64,000 nt of DNA from Streptomyces sp. NBC_01294 (GCF_035917235.1 NZ_CP108423.1:5175501-5239500); one strand, 5' to 3'; numbered from the stretch's first letter, positions 35,501-44,751 are shown. Numbers and translations: made by a program. The notes: generated by a model from the letters alone, not told the origin.

Positions 35501-38500
35501 TGGATGCTGTAGACGGTGGAGTACTCGTAGTCGTGCGTCAGCGTCTTGGAAGTGACGACGTTGGGTCCGTCGTTGCGGACGTTGTACTCGAAGACGCGGC
35601 TCGGCAGGTTCGGGTTGGCCTCGATCGTCCAGTTCGGGACCCAGACCTTCGCCACCCGGCCCAATGCGTCGTACGCCGTCGTGGTGACCTTGCCGTTCGC
35701 ATCGGTCACCTTGGTGGGCTGGGAGTGCAAGGGGTCAAGGACCGAAGTGAGGATGTGCCCCTTCGCGTTCGTCACCGTCGTCAAGACCGGTACCTCGCCT
35801 GTGGCCGGCGTGTAGGAGGTGGCAGAAACCTTTCCGTACGGATCCGCCGAGGCGAGCGCCCGGCCGTACATGTCGTAGCAGAGCTCGTTCTTGGCGGCGC
35901 CGCAGGTGCTGGGGACGGAGGACTGGGTGTCGTAGCCGTCGCCCTTGCCGTTGATCTTCTCGGTCTTGGTGACCAGGCCCTGGCCGGGGACGGTGCCGAG
36001 CACGCCGTTGTCGAAGTAGGTGCGGGTGTCGCTGATGACGTCGGCCGGGCCCCTGTCGGTGGTTGCGCAGGGCAGGGCGACGGTCTCGTTGCGGCTCTGC
36101 CGGTCCAGGATCCACGTGGCGGTGTTGCGTGCGTAGGTGGTCCTGGTGCAGGACTCGTCGCCGGTCTTGGCCGTGTCGCCCGTGCTCGACTCCCAGTCGA
36201 CCATGCCGTATTCGTCGAAGTGACGGTTGGTCTCGGTCGTGCGGGTACCACCAGTGACGGTGGTGCGGGTCGACTCCTTCTCGACGTTCGTCTTGTAGGC
36301 GACGAGGTCGGGCAGGCCGGGGCGGGTCCGCGTGGCTACCTTGTCCGAGCGCCGGGGGGTGCTGGACGAGGCAGTCACGAGCTTGGTCGTGTCATCGCCT
36401 TCGTACGTAGCGGATTCCCGGACCATGCCGGCGAACTCGGGGCGGTCGGTGACCGCCGCCCCCGTGCCGTCCTTGACCTCCTTGCCGTCGAGGCCCCGGA
36501 AGTAGCGGGTCTGCGACAGCATCTTCGGGTCACTGGCCGCACCGGTGCGGGTCTGAACCACTTCATAGCCGCGTGGGACGGAGTGGACGCGGTCCTCGGC
36601 CTTGGTGAACTCGCTGGTGTCCTTGTCCCAGGCCGCTCCGCCGACATAGGTGTACGAGGTCACCTTGTCGGGCGTCGAAGCGAGGTTGTCGCCCTCGACG
36701 ATCTGGGTGACGACATAGGTGTTGAACCAGTCGAGTTTAGAGTCCTCGCCTTCCCACACCCACTTGACCGGGTAGCAGCGCTTGGCGTTCGTTGCGTCCG
36801 CTGCGGGAAGCGTGGTGGGGGTGCAGTCCTGCTGGGAGTAGGTGACACCGATGGTGCCGCCGGTCTCGGTGTTGACCTGGGACATCCGCAGTCGGACGTA
36901 GGGAGCCAGACCGTCCCCGGTCTTGTCCACCCGGTTGGGCCGCTGCTCACCCGTGAAGGTGACGGGAGGGAGCGGGACATCCGTGGCGGCGCCCGCCTTG
37001 CCGGTGCGGGCGATGGACTTCAGCCACATCGGGGTGGAGATGCCGTCGCCCGCCGGGGGGAAGTTCTGGTCCAGGGTCCAGGAGTCGACGTCCTGGTACG
37101 CGCCGGCGGTGAGGATCTTCGTGTTGATCCCCGTCAGGCGCATCCGCGACCAGAACGTCGGCGAGTACTGGCCCTTGCACTCCGTGGACCCGTCCTTGCA
37201 GAACAGGTCGTACGGTGAGTCCGGCCAGTTCTTGGCGTTGGCCTCGTCGAAGGTGCCACAGTTGGTGAGGCAGCGCTCGCTGACGTCGAACTTCACCTGG
37301 GCCATGGCCTTGCCGGTGTAGACCGTGTCGGAGCGCAGCCCGTAGTCGATGTGGTCGAGCCAGCCGCCGCGGACGTACGGCGTGACCGTGCCCTTGCCGG
37401 TGGTCTCCGAGACGTTACGGGTGTAATTGTTGGTCTCGGTCTTCCAGTAGTACGCCATCGCGTCGCCACCGGGGGCGACGACGTAGTCGAGCTGCCAGCG
37501 CCAGGCCTGCTGGCACCAAGCGCTCGCGAACGAGGCGTTGTAGCAGGGCTCACCGGCCTGGTTGCCGAAGACGGGAGCGGTCCAGGCCGAGTTCGTCGTC
37601 GGGGTGGACGCGTCCTTCCAGCCCGGCAGGCGGTTCAGACCGAAGAAGTACTGGGTACCGTCGGTCGTGGTGATCTTCCAGTGCTCGCCGTCGTTGTCGC
37701 CGTTTGCGGCGCCGGTGAGCTTCTCGACCTTCTCGCCCGAGTCCGTGGCCGGGTGCCAGCCCTTGGCCTGCTCGTAGACGAGCTCCGTCGACTTGCCGCC
37801 CAGCGACATCGTGGCGTTGTCGTTGTACCAGCACTGGTCGCCGACCTTGGCCGTATTGGTGCCACCGGTCTTGTCGTCGTTGCAGGGCTTGTACTTGCGC
37901 TCGATGAAACCGGGCTCCCAGTTCCAGCCGTCACCGATCCACGAGCCCTGGCTGTTGGACGTACCCGTGCGGCCGTCGACCGACTGGGAGTTGTAGCCGA
38001 GCGAGATCTTCGGGGCCAGCCGACCTGGCACGGAGGGCGTCGCGACCCCGTAGGACCAGGAGAAGGCGCCCGTTGATCCGCCTGAGCTCCAGGAACCGGA
38101 AGCGTCGAGGGAGGTCGCCTTGTAGTCACCCGTAGGACCCGCGTCGCCCGCCGTCGCGGCCAGGACGGTCGCGCCGCCCGAAGCAGCCGGGGCCGACATG
38201 GAAGACACACCCGAGGACTTGGCCGAGGGAGCCGTGGCCGCGCCCGGCGTCGCCACCTGGGCCGAAAGCTTGCCCGTGCGCGTGTCGTTGTGCGTCTGCA
38301 GCGGCTTCTGCGTACGGCACTCCGAACGATCCGGGGTCGTCAGCGCGCACGCCGGAAGCTCCACCAGGCGCAGCCGGGAGGCGTAGTCGCCGCCGTAGGC
38401 GCCCCGGAAGGAGTTGTAGTCCACCTCGACCTTGGCCGCCGCGGACTGCGCGGCGCCGTCCGAGCGGCCCACCGACAGCAGGACACCGTCGACGCCGGCC

Positions 38501-38946
38501 TTGCGCGCCGCGTCCTTGCCGGTGACGGAGACCTTCACCTTCGACGGCGCTTCGGCCGCCTTGCCCGGCGCGACGTAGACCGCGACCGGGAGCTTGCCCG
38601 CCTGCTGCGAGCCCGAGCCGACGGTCGGTCCCTGAGCGGCGCCCGTCAGGAACGACTTCGAGACCGGACCCGAAGCCGGAGCCAGGTCCACCTCCGCCGA
38701 ACCGGCTGCCGGCCAGGACACCTTCGGCGCCTTCCACGGAGTAGCACCCGCGTCATCGGCCTTCTTCGCCCCGCCTGCGCGGACCGGCTTGACCGGTACC
38801 GCCTTCGGCTGTTTGAGCTCCGGCAGCGACGGCTTGGATTTGCTGTCCGCTACGGCAATCGCACTGGGCAGTAGGCCCGAGAGGACCGCTGCGGCCAACG
38901 CCACAGAAAGTCCTCGCATACGAAATTTTCTCACACCCCACCCCAT
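32557..38946 (-). CDS. Secreted RHS/YD-repeat polymorphic toxin with ParB-like tip
   Basis: About 2,129 residues. ATG 38946 is chosen; ATG 38919 and an upstream start at 39027 are possible. A signal peptide (MRGLSVALAAAVLSGLLPSA) precedes a variable N-terminal region. A conserved SWSYGVATPSVPGRLAPKISL segment follows near residues 275-355, then long YD repeats (for example TTTAYDALGRVAKVW, YTYDRLGRLAQVTDP). The RHS core GAREYDPLIGRFISVDP is near residue 1802. After it comes a hydrophobic stretch (about 1941-2005) and a 120-residue tip with RFSQKSV ... PIDVVRMPDGKLTSIDNRRVLGAKK, resembling the ParB/sulfiredoxin nuclease-like fold. The tip should be the toxin; a SUKH gene follows at once. Confidence 0.88.
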   Translation of the reverse strand: MGWGVRKFRMRGLSVALAAAVLSGLLPSAIAVADSKSKPSLPELKQPKAVPVKPVRAGGAKKADDAGATPWKAPKVSWPAAGSAEVDLAPASGPVSKSFLTGAAQGPTVGSGSQQAGKLPVAVYVAPGKAAEAPSKVKVSVTGKDAARKAGVDGVLLSVGRSDGAAQSAAAKVEVDYNSFRGAYGGDYASRLRLVELPACALTTPDRSECRTQKPLQTHNDTRTGKLSAQVATPGAATAPSAKSSGVSSMSAPAASGGATVLAATAGDAGPTGDYKATSLDASGSWSSGGSTGAFSWSYGVATPSVPGRLAPKISLGYNSQSVDGRTGTSNSQGSWIGDGWNWEPGFIERKYKPCNDDKTGGTNTAKVGDQCWYNDNATMSLGGKSTELVYEQAKGWHPATDSGEKVEKLTGAANGDNDGEHWKITTTDGTQYFFGLNRLPGWKDASTPTTNSAWTAPVFGNQAGEPCYNASFASAWCQQAWRWQLDYVVAPGGDAMAYYWKTETNNYTRNVSETTGKGTVTPYVRGGWLDHIDYGLRSDTVYTGKAMAQVKFDVSERCLTNCGTFDEANAKNWPDSPYDLFCKDGSTECKGQYSPTFWSRMRLTGINTKILTAGAYQDVDSWTLDQNFPPAGDGISTPMWLKSIARTGKAGAATDVPLPPVTFTGEQRPNRVDKTGDGLAPYVRLRMSQVNTETGGTIGVTYSQQDCTPTTLPAADATNAKRCYPVKWVWEGEDSKLDWFNTYVVTQIVEGDNLASTPDKVTSYTYVGGAAWDKDTSEFTKAEDRVHSVPRGYEVVQTRTGAASDPKMLSQTRYFRGLDGKEVKDGTGAAVTDRPEFAGMVRESATYEGDDTTKLVTASSSTPRRSDKVATRTRPGLPDLVAYKTNVEKESTRTTVTGGTRTTETNRHFDEYGMVDWESSTGDTAKTGDESCTRTTYARNTATWILDRQSRNETVALPCATTDRGPADVISDTRTYFDNGVLGTVPGQGLVTKTEKINGKGDGYDTQSSVPSTCGAAKNELCYDMYGRALASADPYGKVSATSYTPATGEVPVLTTVTNAKGHILTSVLDPLHSQPTKVTDANGKVTTTAYDALGRVAKVWVPNWTIEANPNLPSRVFEYNVRNDGPNVVTSKTLTHDYEYSTVYSIQDGLLRERQTQTQSPDLAGRLITETFYDTRGLAWRTSGTYYADGTPSPDLVTGQELNYPASTDAVFDGAGRPTAVISKKNGTETKRTTTSYTGDTTTIVPPPGGTSTTTVTDTLGRPVEQKQYTDAARTTSQSTKYTYDRLGRLAQVTDPADAKWTYTYDVRGLQIELNDPDKGLVKTVHDIGDRVTDTTNASGVTLHTDYDELGRPVSTKQGETTLTSMVYDTVAKGRLSKSTRFVDGKAYTSEVLAYNDLYQPLETQVTIPSTPTTGALAGTYKWTNAYNISGQPLATDHPAMGGLPAETVGITYQSVSGLLDSMATDSNRLVTAMTYDHYGRTVRQELGATKQRIYTSSEYDEHTGALVRAVTDRDVAPKRIEDTRYAFDPVGNLTSIASAYGQDAARTTDTQCVNLDALRRITEAWTNTGESCPTSPSASAIGGEDPYWTTYTYDAVGNRKTETKHKTPSGPAADTVRTYAAPTAGKHDLPKVTQTGTDPSEETFTYDASGNTKTRKIGTGEIQSFDWDAEGHLKTAIQGASTSSYVYDTSGNRILRKEKDATTLYLPAGNELKLDKTGTVTGTRYYGGVAVRAGGKLTFTLADHHDTGTTQITANATQTVTRRKTGLFGEARGTQPTTWTGEKNFIGGTKDNDSGLTHIGAREYDPLIGRFISVDPIMDLKDSQQLHGYTYSANNPFTYSDPDGLKYFEGHNSDQGFQSKPQSVVEAATRYTKGYGAGRTTGKAQTPTGNGKGKGNTATKASGKTVCVYQAGIPCSNGTEEKQYYIGGTTSTTNFAAMNQSCVGWICVAVYGAMAVDAAVVLAPVVLALGPEIIAACLFNPAGCAEVAAEIATAGAGTAGVASIASAEIRFSQKSVTNAKQTVDSIAEKGWAGAPVDVVRMPDGKLTSIDNRRVLGAKKVGIDVQARVHDYNEPLPQEFLEIGRFNTKKASPLTWGEAVTARIEKQGAAYRNANPYGSEITSWDGN

Positions 38947-39149
38947 GCTTCTAGAAAGATTTAGGGCGCAGACTAACAGGTGGAATTCGCCAATCCGGTT
39001 TCCCGGAATGCGCTTCAAGTGGACCAAGTGGATCTAGTGGATCAAATGGGGTGACGCGCATGTGATCCGCGTGAAAATCGCAGGTCAAGGTGGCTGGTGT
39101 CGAGATTCTGAGTAGAGTCGCCCAGGGATATCGGACAGATGGAGTTTGA
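38947..39149. promoter_or_regulatory. Divergent promoter region with 9-bp tandem repeat
   Basis: 203 bp between two giant divergent genes, AT-richer than average. A 9-bp unit is tandemly repeated: AAGTGGACC, AAGTGGATC, TAGTGGATC, with a decayed fourth AAATGGGGT (39017-39052). It may act as a set of regulator sites for both genes. Confidence 0.5.
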
Positions 39150-42100
39150 GTGAGAAGAAAAGAGGCCCAACCCGGCGCGCCGGGTGGGCGGGGGATTTCG
39201 CGAGTCATTTCGATGGCTCTGGTAACCGGAATTGCTGCTACCGGATTGACTGTGATGCAGCCGGTGGCGACGGCGGTCGCCGCTACCGATCCGGTCGCCA
39301 AGGGTTCGATGACCGCAGAGGACTTCGCGCTCGCCAAGGCGAAGGAAACCGGTCAGCCCTACGAGCTGACGTCCGCGAGGACCGAGACCTCGGACACCTG
39401 GGCGTTGCCGACGGGCAAGTGGTCGGTCAGGCAGCACGGGACGACGGTGCGCGTCCGGCGTGCCGGCGGGTGGGTCGCGACCGACCCGACGCTGCAGTTC
39501 GCGGCGGACGGCAAGGTGAAGCCGAAGGCCTCGGCCGTGTCGATCGCCTTCTCGGGCGGTGGCACCGGTCCGCTGCTGTCAGGGGCGAAGGACGGGCGGA
39601 CCCTGTCGCTGACGTGGCCCACGGCGCTCCCGAAGCCGACGCTCGCCGCGAACGTGGCGACGTACCCGAACGTACTGCCCGACGTGGACCTGCAGCTCAA
39701 GGCCGAGGTCGAGGGCTTCTCCCAGCTGCTGGTGGTCAAGACCGCCGCCGCGGCGAAGCATCCCGACCTCGCGATGCTGAAGTTCAAGCTCGACACCGTG
39801 GGCCTGAACGTCTCCAGGGATGCGACGACGGGCCTGCTGACCGCGGTCAACCCGGCCGGCGAAGTCGTCTTCACCTCTCCGACGCCGGTGATGTGGGACT
39901 CCACGACTACTGGGGGCGCTTCTCAGACGCCCGCGGGTGCGGGAATGCTCAGCGCCGGTTCGGCGACGGAGACCGTCCCCTCGGATGCCTTCGTGACGCC
40001 GTCCGGGGCCAAGAACGCCCAGATGCCCACCACCGTCACGGGCGGCAGTCTGGAGATCAAGCCCGACCAGGCCCTCCTCACGAGCGCGGAGACGAAGTAC
40101 CCCGTCTACATCGACCCGTCGGTGGCCTGGGGTGCGCGGCAGAACTGGTCGTGGGTCTACCGCACGTGGAGCACCAACTCCTACTGGAACACCAAGGAGG
40201 ACGTGCGGGTCGGGTACGAGGCCGACACGAACGGGCTCTCGCGGGCCTACTTCCAGCTCGACACCTCAGGCGTCAAGGGCGCCCAGGTGTCGAAGGCGAC
40301 GTTCCGGATCAAGGAGACCTGGGCCTGGTCCTGCACCAAGACCCCGGTGGAGCTGTGGAGCACCGGTCCCATCTCGCGCGATACGACGTGGGACCGCCAG
40401 CCCGGCAAGGCGGGCGGCACTCTGCAGGACATCGTCAGGGAAGCCAAGGGGCGCCCCGCGTGCGGGGCCGGCAACCTCGAGTTCAACGCCACTGAGGCCG
40501 TGCAGAAGTCCGCGTCCCACCACTGGTCGAGCGTGACCCTGGGCCTGTTCGCGTCGAACGAGAGCGACGAGTACCAGTGGAAGCGTTTCGACGCGAAGAC
40601 GATGACGCTGGAGATCGAGTACAACAACCCGCCCGACACGCCGTCCAACCCGGGCACCTCGCCCTGGGTGCCGTGCGTTCAGGGCGGCTCGATCGGCAAC
40701 ACCACCATCGGCCTCAACGCGACGATCTCCGACCGTGACTCGGGGAACCTGAGCACCGAGTTCCAGATCTTCAAGGACGGTCAGAGCACCCCCGCCGTCA
40801 GCCAGTCGATCCCGGCCAACAACGGCAAGGTCGCCACGTGGCAAGTCCCCGACGGTTCCCTCCCCAACGGGGCCTACACCTGGAAGGCGCGCACCACCGA
40901 CCAGGACGGTGCCCAGTCGGCCTGGTCCGAGACGTGCAAGTTCACGGTGGACCGCAACCGGCCGACGGAGGCGCCGAAGATCACCTCGACCGTCTTCCCC
41001 GACGGCAGGAACGGGTGGCCGGACGGCACCGGCACGGCCCGCCAGTCCGGGGACTTCGTCCTGTCGGCGAACGGTGTCACGGACGTCACCTGGTACGGCT
41101 ATTACACCGACTGGGACCCGCAGGTGAGGAGCACCGTCGTCGACGCCGGGGCTTCGTTCACCGCGAAGCTCACCCCGCCCGGCGCGGGCCCGCACTTCGT
41201 CTACGCCTTCAGCCAGGACGCTGCCGGGAACCGGTCCGACACCACCGCGTACCAGTTCTACGCGGCCCGCACGGAGGAGGCCGACGGGCCGCACGACCTC
41301 AACGGGGACGGCATCCGCGACATCTGGAGCAACGATCTCTTCGGCAGTCTCCTGACCTACACCGGCCAGGGCGACTCAAAGTTCTCCGCGTCGGTCAGCT
41401 CCGCCAAGTCCTTCGCCGGGTCCCAGGTTGCCACGCTGGGTGACTGGAACGGTGATGGATACAACGACATGCTCAGTCTTGAGCAGCGGTCCGGCATGGA
41501 TCACAAGACGCTGTGGGTCTACAAGAACAAGGACGGCCAGGGCGCCGTTGGCAACCCCACCGAGGTGAAGGCGAGGGGGACCGAGGCCGGGTACTGGTCC
41601 GACGCCGACCAGATCATCGCCCCCGGCAACCTCGGCGGCAACGAACTCCCGGACATCCTCGTCAAGCGGAAGGATGAGCTCTGGGCCTACATCAGCACCT
41701 TCAGCGGCGGCCTGCCGAAGCCGGTGCTCGTCGGTAGCGGCGACTGGGGCAAGTACACGGTCATCGCCCCCGGAGACCTCAACGGCGACACGGTCCCCGA
41801 CCTGTTGCTGAGGGAGAACGCCACGGGCGGCATCCTGCACACCTACGGGAAGGAGAGCCTGGACGAGAACCAGGCGGTCGACTTCGCCACTTGGGGCACC
41901 CTGACCCGCACCAAGGTGCACTCCGGCGTCGCTCAGGCGAGCCATCCGCAGGTCGGCTCGTCCGGTGACCTCACCGGCGACAGGGTCCCCGACCTGTGGG
42001 CCCGTCAGGCCGACAACACCGTGGTCGGCTGGCCGGGCAAGCTCGCCGCCGACGGCAAGACCGTGAGCTCCTTCGGCTCGCAGTTCAAGATCGACGGCGT

Positions 42101-43208
42101 GCCCGGTGCGCGGATTCCCTCCGGCACCACACTGGCTTCCGGGCAGGAGTTCGCCAGCGGCAATGCCAAGCTGCGGATGCAGTCGGACGGCAACCTCGTC
42201 CTGCTGAGCAAGGACGACAAGCCGCTCTGGGCCACCGGGACCAACAACAAGCCGGGCGCCACGGCCCGCATGCAGAGCGACGGCAACTTCGTAGTCTACG
42301 CGGCCGACGGCAAGACCGCCCTGTGGAGCACCAAGACCAGTACTCCGTACTCGTACGCGGTGCTCCATCCCCGGGGAGTGCTCGTCCTCTACAACGCCTC
42401 CGGGCAGAGCCTGTGGACCAGCGGCAGCCAGAGCCGGCCGGACTACAACGGCGACGGCTACACGGACGTGGCGGTCCGCGACGTCAACGGTCACCTCTGG
42501 ATCCATCCCGGCACCGGCGCTCCGGGCACGAGCACACTCGGCAGCCGGTACAAGGCAGGCGACGGCTGGTGGCGCGATTACTGGACGAACGTGTACTCCA
42601 CCGACCTCAACAACGACGGATACACCGACATCGTCGGGCGCGACCACCACGGGAACCTGTATCTCTACCCGGGCACCGGCAGGACCGGAACCGAAACGGT
42701 CGGCACCCCTGTTCTGATCGGCGACGGCTGGAACACCTACGTCGACCTCGGCTTCGGGGACATCAACGGCGATGGCCGCACCGACGTCATGGGCCGTGAC
42801 AGCGGCGGCAAGTTGTGGGTCTACCCCCACAACGGCGGCACCGGCACCCAGGCCCTCGACGGCCGGGCCTTCCTCGGTGACGGCTGGTGGACCGCCGACT
42901 GGCGCACCCTGCGGTTCGCCGACCTCAACAACGACTACAAGATCGACATCCTGGCGCAGCGCGAGAACGGCAAGCTGTACCTCTACCCGAACAACACCGG
43001 TGGCAACGGGGCCATCAGCTTCGGCAGCCCCAACGTCATCGGCGAGGGCTGGTGGGTCGGCGAATGGACCCCGTTCGCAGCCGACCTCAACAGTGACGGC
43101 GCACCGGAGCAAGTCGGCGTGACCCGTACCGGGGAGCTCTTCGACTTCCTCAGCATCGGCCGAACCCTGATCGGTAACGGCTGGTCCGGAATCGACGTCG
43201 TCCTCTGA
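39150..43208 (+). CDS. Giant secreted DNRLRE / FG-GAP / B-lectin protein
   Basis: 1,352 residues from GTG 39150, with GGAG five bases upstream. The signal peptide ends near AVAA (residue 44). Residues about 319-490 form a DNRLRE-like domain (YIDPSVAW, SRAYFQLDTSGVKGAQVSKATF). Fibronectin/Ig-like segments run to about 700. FG-GAP/VCBS calcium-type repeats (DLNGDGIRDIW, DWNGDGYNDML and others) occupy 716-960. A bulb-lectin domain lies at about 990-1065 (LRMQSDGNLVLL ... ARMQSDGNFVVY). Five more FG-GAP repeats follow. It is divergent from the RHS toxin. Likely an extracellular adhesin or carbohydrate-binding partner; catalytic motifs are absent. Confidence 0.88.
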   Translation: MRRKEAQPGAPGGRGISRVISMALVTGIAATGLTVMQPVATAVAATDPVAKGSMTAEDFALAKAKETGQPYELTSARTETSDTWALPTGKWSVRQHGTTVRVRRAGGWVATDPTLQFAADGKVKPKASAVSIAFSGGGTGPLLSGAKDGRTLSLTWPTALPKPTLAANVATYPNVLPDVDLQLKAEVEGFSQLLVVKTAAAAKHPDLAMLKFKLDTVGLNVSRDATTGLLTAVNPAGEVVFTSPTPVMWDSTTTGGASQTPAGAGMLSAGSATETVPSDAFVTPSGAKNAQMPTTVTGGSLEIKPDQALLTSAETKYPVYIDPSVAWGARQNWSWVYRTWSTNSYWNTKEDVRVGYEADTNGLSRAYFQLDTSGVKGAQVSKATFRIKETWAWSCTKTPVELWSTGPISRDTTWDRQPGKAGGTLQDIVREAKGRPACGAGNLEFNATEAVQKSASHHWSSVTLGLFASNESDEYQWKRFDAKTMTLEIEYNNPPDTPSNPGTSPWVPCVQGGSIGNTTIGLNATISDRDSGNLSTEFQIFKDGQSTPAVSQSIPANNGKVATWQVPDGSLPNGAYTWKARTTDQDGAQSAWSETCKFTVDRNRPTEAPKITSTVFPDGRNGWPDGTGTARQSGDFVLSANGVTDVTWYGYYTDWDPQVRSTVVDAGASFTAKLTPPGAGPHFVYAFSQDAAGNRSDTTAYQFYAARTEEADGPHDLNGDGIRDIWSNDLFGSLLTYTGQGDSKFSASVSSAKSFAGSQVATLGDWNGDGYNDMLSLEQRSGMDHKTLWVYKNKDGQGAVGNPTEVKARGTEAGYWSDADQIIAPGNLGGNELPDILVKRKDELWAYISTFSGGLPKPVLVGSGDWGKYTVIAPGDLNGDTVPDLLLRENATGGILHTYGKESLDENQAVDFATWGTLTRTKVHSGVAQASHPQVGSSGDLTGDRVPDLWARQADNTVVGWPGKLAADGKTVSSFGSQFKIDGVPGARIPSGTTLASGQEFASGNAKLRMQSDGNLVLLSKDDKPLWATGTNNKPGATARMQSDGNFVVYAADGKTALWSTKTSTPYSYAVLHPRGVLVLYNASGQSLWTSGSQSRPDYNGDGYTDVAVRDVNGHLWIHPGTGAPGTSTLGSRYKAGDGWWRDYWTNVYSTDLNNDGYTDIVGRDHHGNLYLYPGTGRTGTETVGTPVLIGDGWNTYVDLGFGDINGDGRTDVMGRDSGGKLWVYPHNGGTGTQALDGRAFLGDGWWTADWRTLRFADLNNDYKIDILAQRENGKLYLYPNNTGGNGAISFGSPNVIGEGWWVGEWTPFAADLNSDGAPEQVGVTRTGELFDFLSIGRTLIGNGWSGIDVVL

Positions 43209-43240
43209 CCCGGACCGAACAGTAAGACCGAACAGAGAGA

Positions 43241-43273
43241 GGGGGGTGAGGTCCCGCGGGGACCTCACCCCCC
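43241..43273. terminator. Bidirectional terminator
   Basis: Fifteen-base perfect arms at 43241-43255 and 43259-43273 with a 3-nt loop sit between convergent genes, so both can use it. Confidence 0.88.
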
Positions 43274-43302
43274 TCCGTCATGCCAGGGGCCTGCGTTGCA
43301 CG

Positions 43303-44595
43303 TCAGGGGCCTACGGTGACCTTGTCCTGGTCAACCGGACGGGGTGCCGGGCCCGGGCCCGAGTCCGTGCCCCGCCCCGGTTCCGCGGCCGAAGCCCCCC
43401 GCTCCGAGCCGGAGGCGTGTCCGGGGCCCCCGCGGCGGCTGCCCAGGTCCTTCAGGCGCATGGCGGGGCCCTCCACGCAGTGCCACGACAGCATCGCCAG
43501 CACCACGGTCACCGCGAGGCTCAGGCCGAGGTAGGGCAGCAGGCCCCAGCGGGCGAAGCCCAGGATGACCAGTGCCTGTTCGACCACGAAGCCGTAGATG
43601 TAGATGCCGTACGAGTAGTCGTGGCGGGCGCCGATCCGGCGGAAGGGGGCCGGGAGGCGGATCGCCAGCCACACCAGGAAGTACGCGAAGGCCGGCAGGC
43701 CGACGACGAACAGGAACCCGAAGCGTGCGCTGACCAGCAGCGCCAGGAGCGACGCGATGCCGAGCACGTCACTCACCGGGATCCGCTCGCGGTACAGCTC
43801 GATGACCGCACCCAGCGCGAACGCGAACCCGAGGTAGATGACCAGAACCGGGTTCGTGAAGCCCAGCACCGGCAGGTCGACCGGGTGGAAGTAGGAGGAC
43901 TCGAAGGCTCCGGCCCAGAACCGGTCGCCCACGGCCTGCCGGATGACGAGCCAGCCGAGGAGGCACGTGATCAGCAGCACGGCGCGCCGGGCGCGCGCGA
44001 GGACGCCCGTCACGGCCAGGACCGCCACGCCCGCGTAGCAGAGGACTTCGTAGTACAGCGACCACAGCGCGCCGTCGATGCTGCGGTCGTACGCGGCGCC
44101 CTTGGCCACCGCGTCGGCCATCACGCCGGACACGTCGTTCTGGTTGAGCTGGATCGCCCCGTTCGAGCGCAGGTATTCCACCGGCCCCCAGGCCCGCTCC
44201 AGAAAACCGTCCAGGGTCCCGTGCAAATTCCAGTACAGGGCCGGAGCCGCGACGAATGCCGTCAGGAAAAGGCACGCCCACAATCCGGGCAGCAGGCGCA
44301 GTGCCCGGTGCCACAGAAAGCGCCCCAGCCCCAGGCGTATCCCGCTGCGCGTGACGAGGATTCCCGAAAGGACGAAGAAGCCGTAGACGGACCACTTTCC
44401 GAGGTCGGCCTGGCCCTGTGTGAAAGAGTGGCCGAATTCGGTCCGGCCGAATCCCAGCACGCGGGCATGGGAGACGACCACGGCCGTCGCGAGAATCAGC
44501 CGGATGAAACCCATGCTGTTGTTCCGGCCGGTCAGCAGTTCCGCAACGGTGCCGTGAGACCACCGCGCCTGCCACCGAGAAGTGCGGGTATCCAC
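43303..44595 (-). CDS. Acyltransferase family 3 membrane protein (OafA/YrhL type)
   Basis: 430 residues starting at GTG 44595. About ten membrane helices follow a short charged N-terminus. The catalytic-type histidine is in AVVVSHARVLGFG (helix 1), with FFVLSGILVTRSG and the arginine-rich FLWHRALRLLPGLW loop, all family hallmarks. Such enzymes O-acylate cell-surface polysaccharides, teichoic-type polymers or exported metabolites. The C-terminal 45 residues are low-complexity Gly/Pro/Ser. The preceding thioesterase transcript is separated from it by a terminator. Substrate unknown. Confidence 0.87.
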   Translation of the reverse strand: MDTRTSRWQARWSHGTVAELLTGRNNSMGFIRLILATAVVVSHARVLGFGRTEFGHSFTQGQADLGKWSVYGFFVLSGILVTRSGIRLGLGRFLWHRALRLLPGLWACLFLTAFVAAPALYWNLHGTLDGFLERAWGPVEYLRSNGAIQLNQNDVSGVMADAVAKGAAYDRSIDGALWSLYYEVLCYAGVAVLAVTGVLARARRAVLLITCLLGWLVIRQAVGDRFWAGAFESSYFHPVDLPVLGFTNPVLVIYLGFAFALGAVIELYRERIPVSDVLGIASLLALLVSARFGFLFVVGLPAFAYFLVWLAIRLPAPFRRIGARHDYSYGIYIYGFVVEQALVILGFARWGLLPYLGLSLAVTVVLAMLSWHCVEGPAMRLKDLGSRRGGPGHASGSERGASAAEPGRGTDSGPGPAPRPVDQDKVTVGP

Positions 44596-44710
44596 GTACG
44601 ACGCCTATCCCTGGTTCTGGTCAACCGCCAAAGGCTGCCGGGCGTAGCCGCTCGATGTCCAACCCACTCTGCCCGGAGTGGCGCACGTCACTCACTCCGA
44701 TGTGCAGCTG

Positions 44711-44740
44711 CACATCCGGCGGCTGCACATCCGGCGGCTC
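44711..44740. repeat. 15-bp tandem duplication
   Basis: CACATCCGGCGGCTG at 44711-44725 is repeated at 44726-44740 with one change. A perfect palindrome GATGTGCAGCTGCACATC (44699-44716) adjoins it. Confidence 0.6.
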
Positions 44741-44747
44741 CGCCGGA
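44730..44747 (-). terminator. Terminator after the thioesterase gene
   Basis: TCCGGCGG and CCGCCGGA arms enclose two bases, starting five bases beyond the stop codon of the thioesterase gene. Confidence 0.6.
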
Positions 44748-44751
44748 GGCG

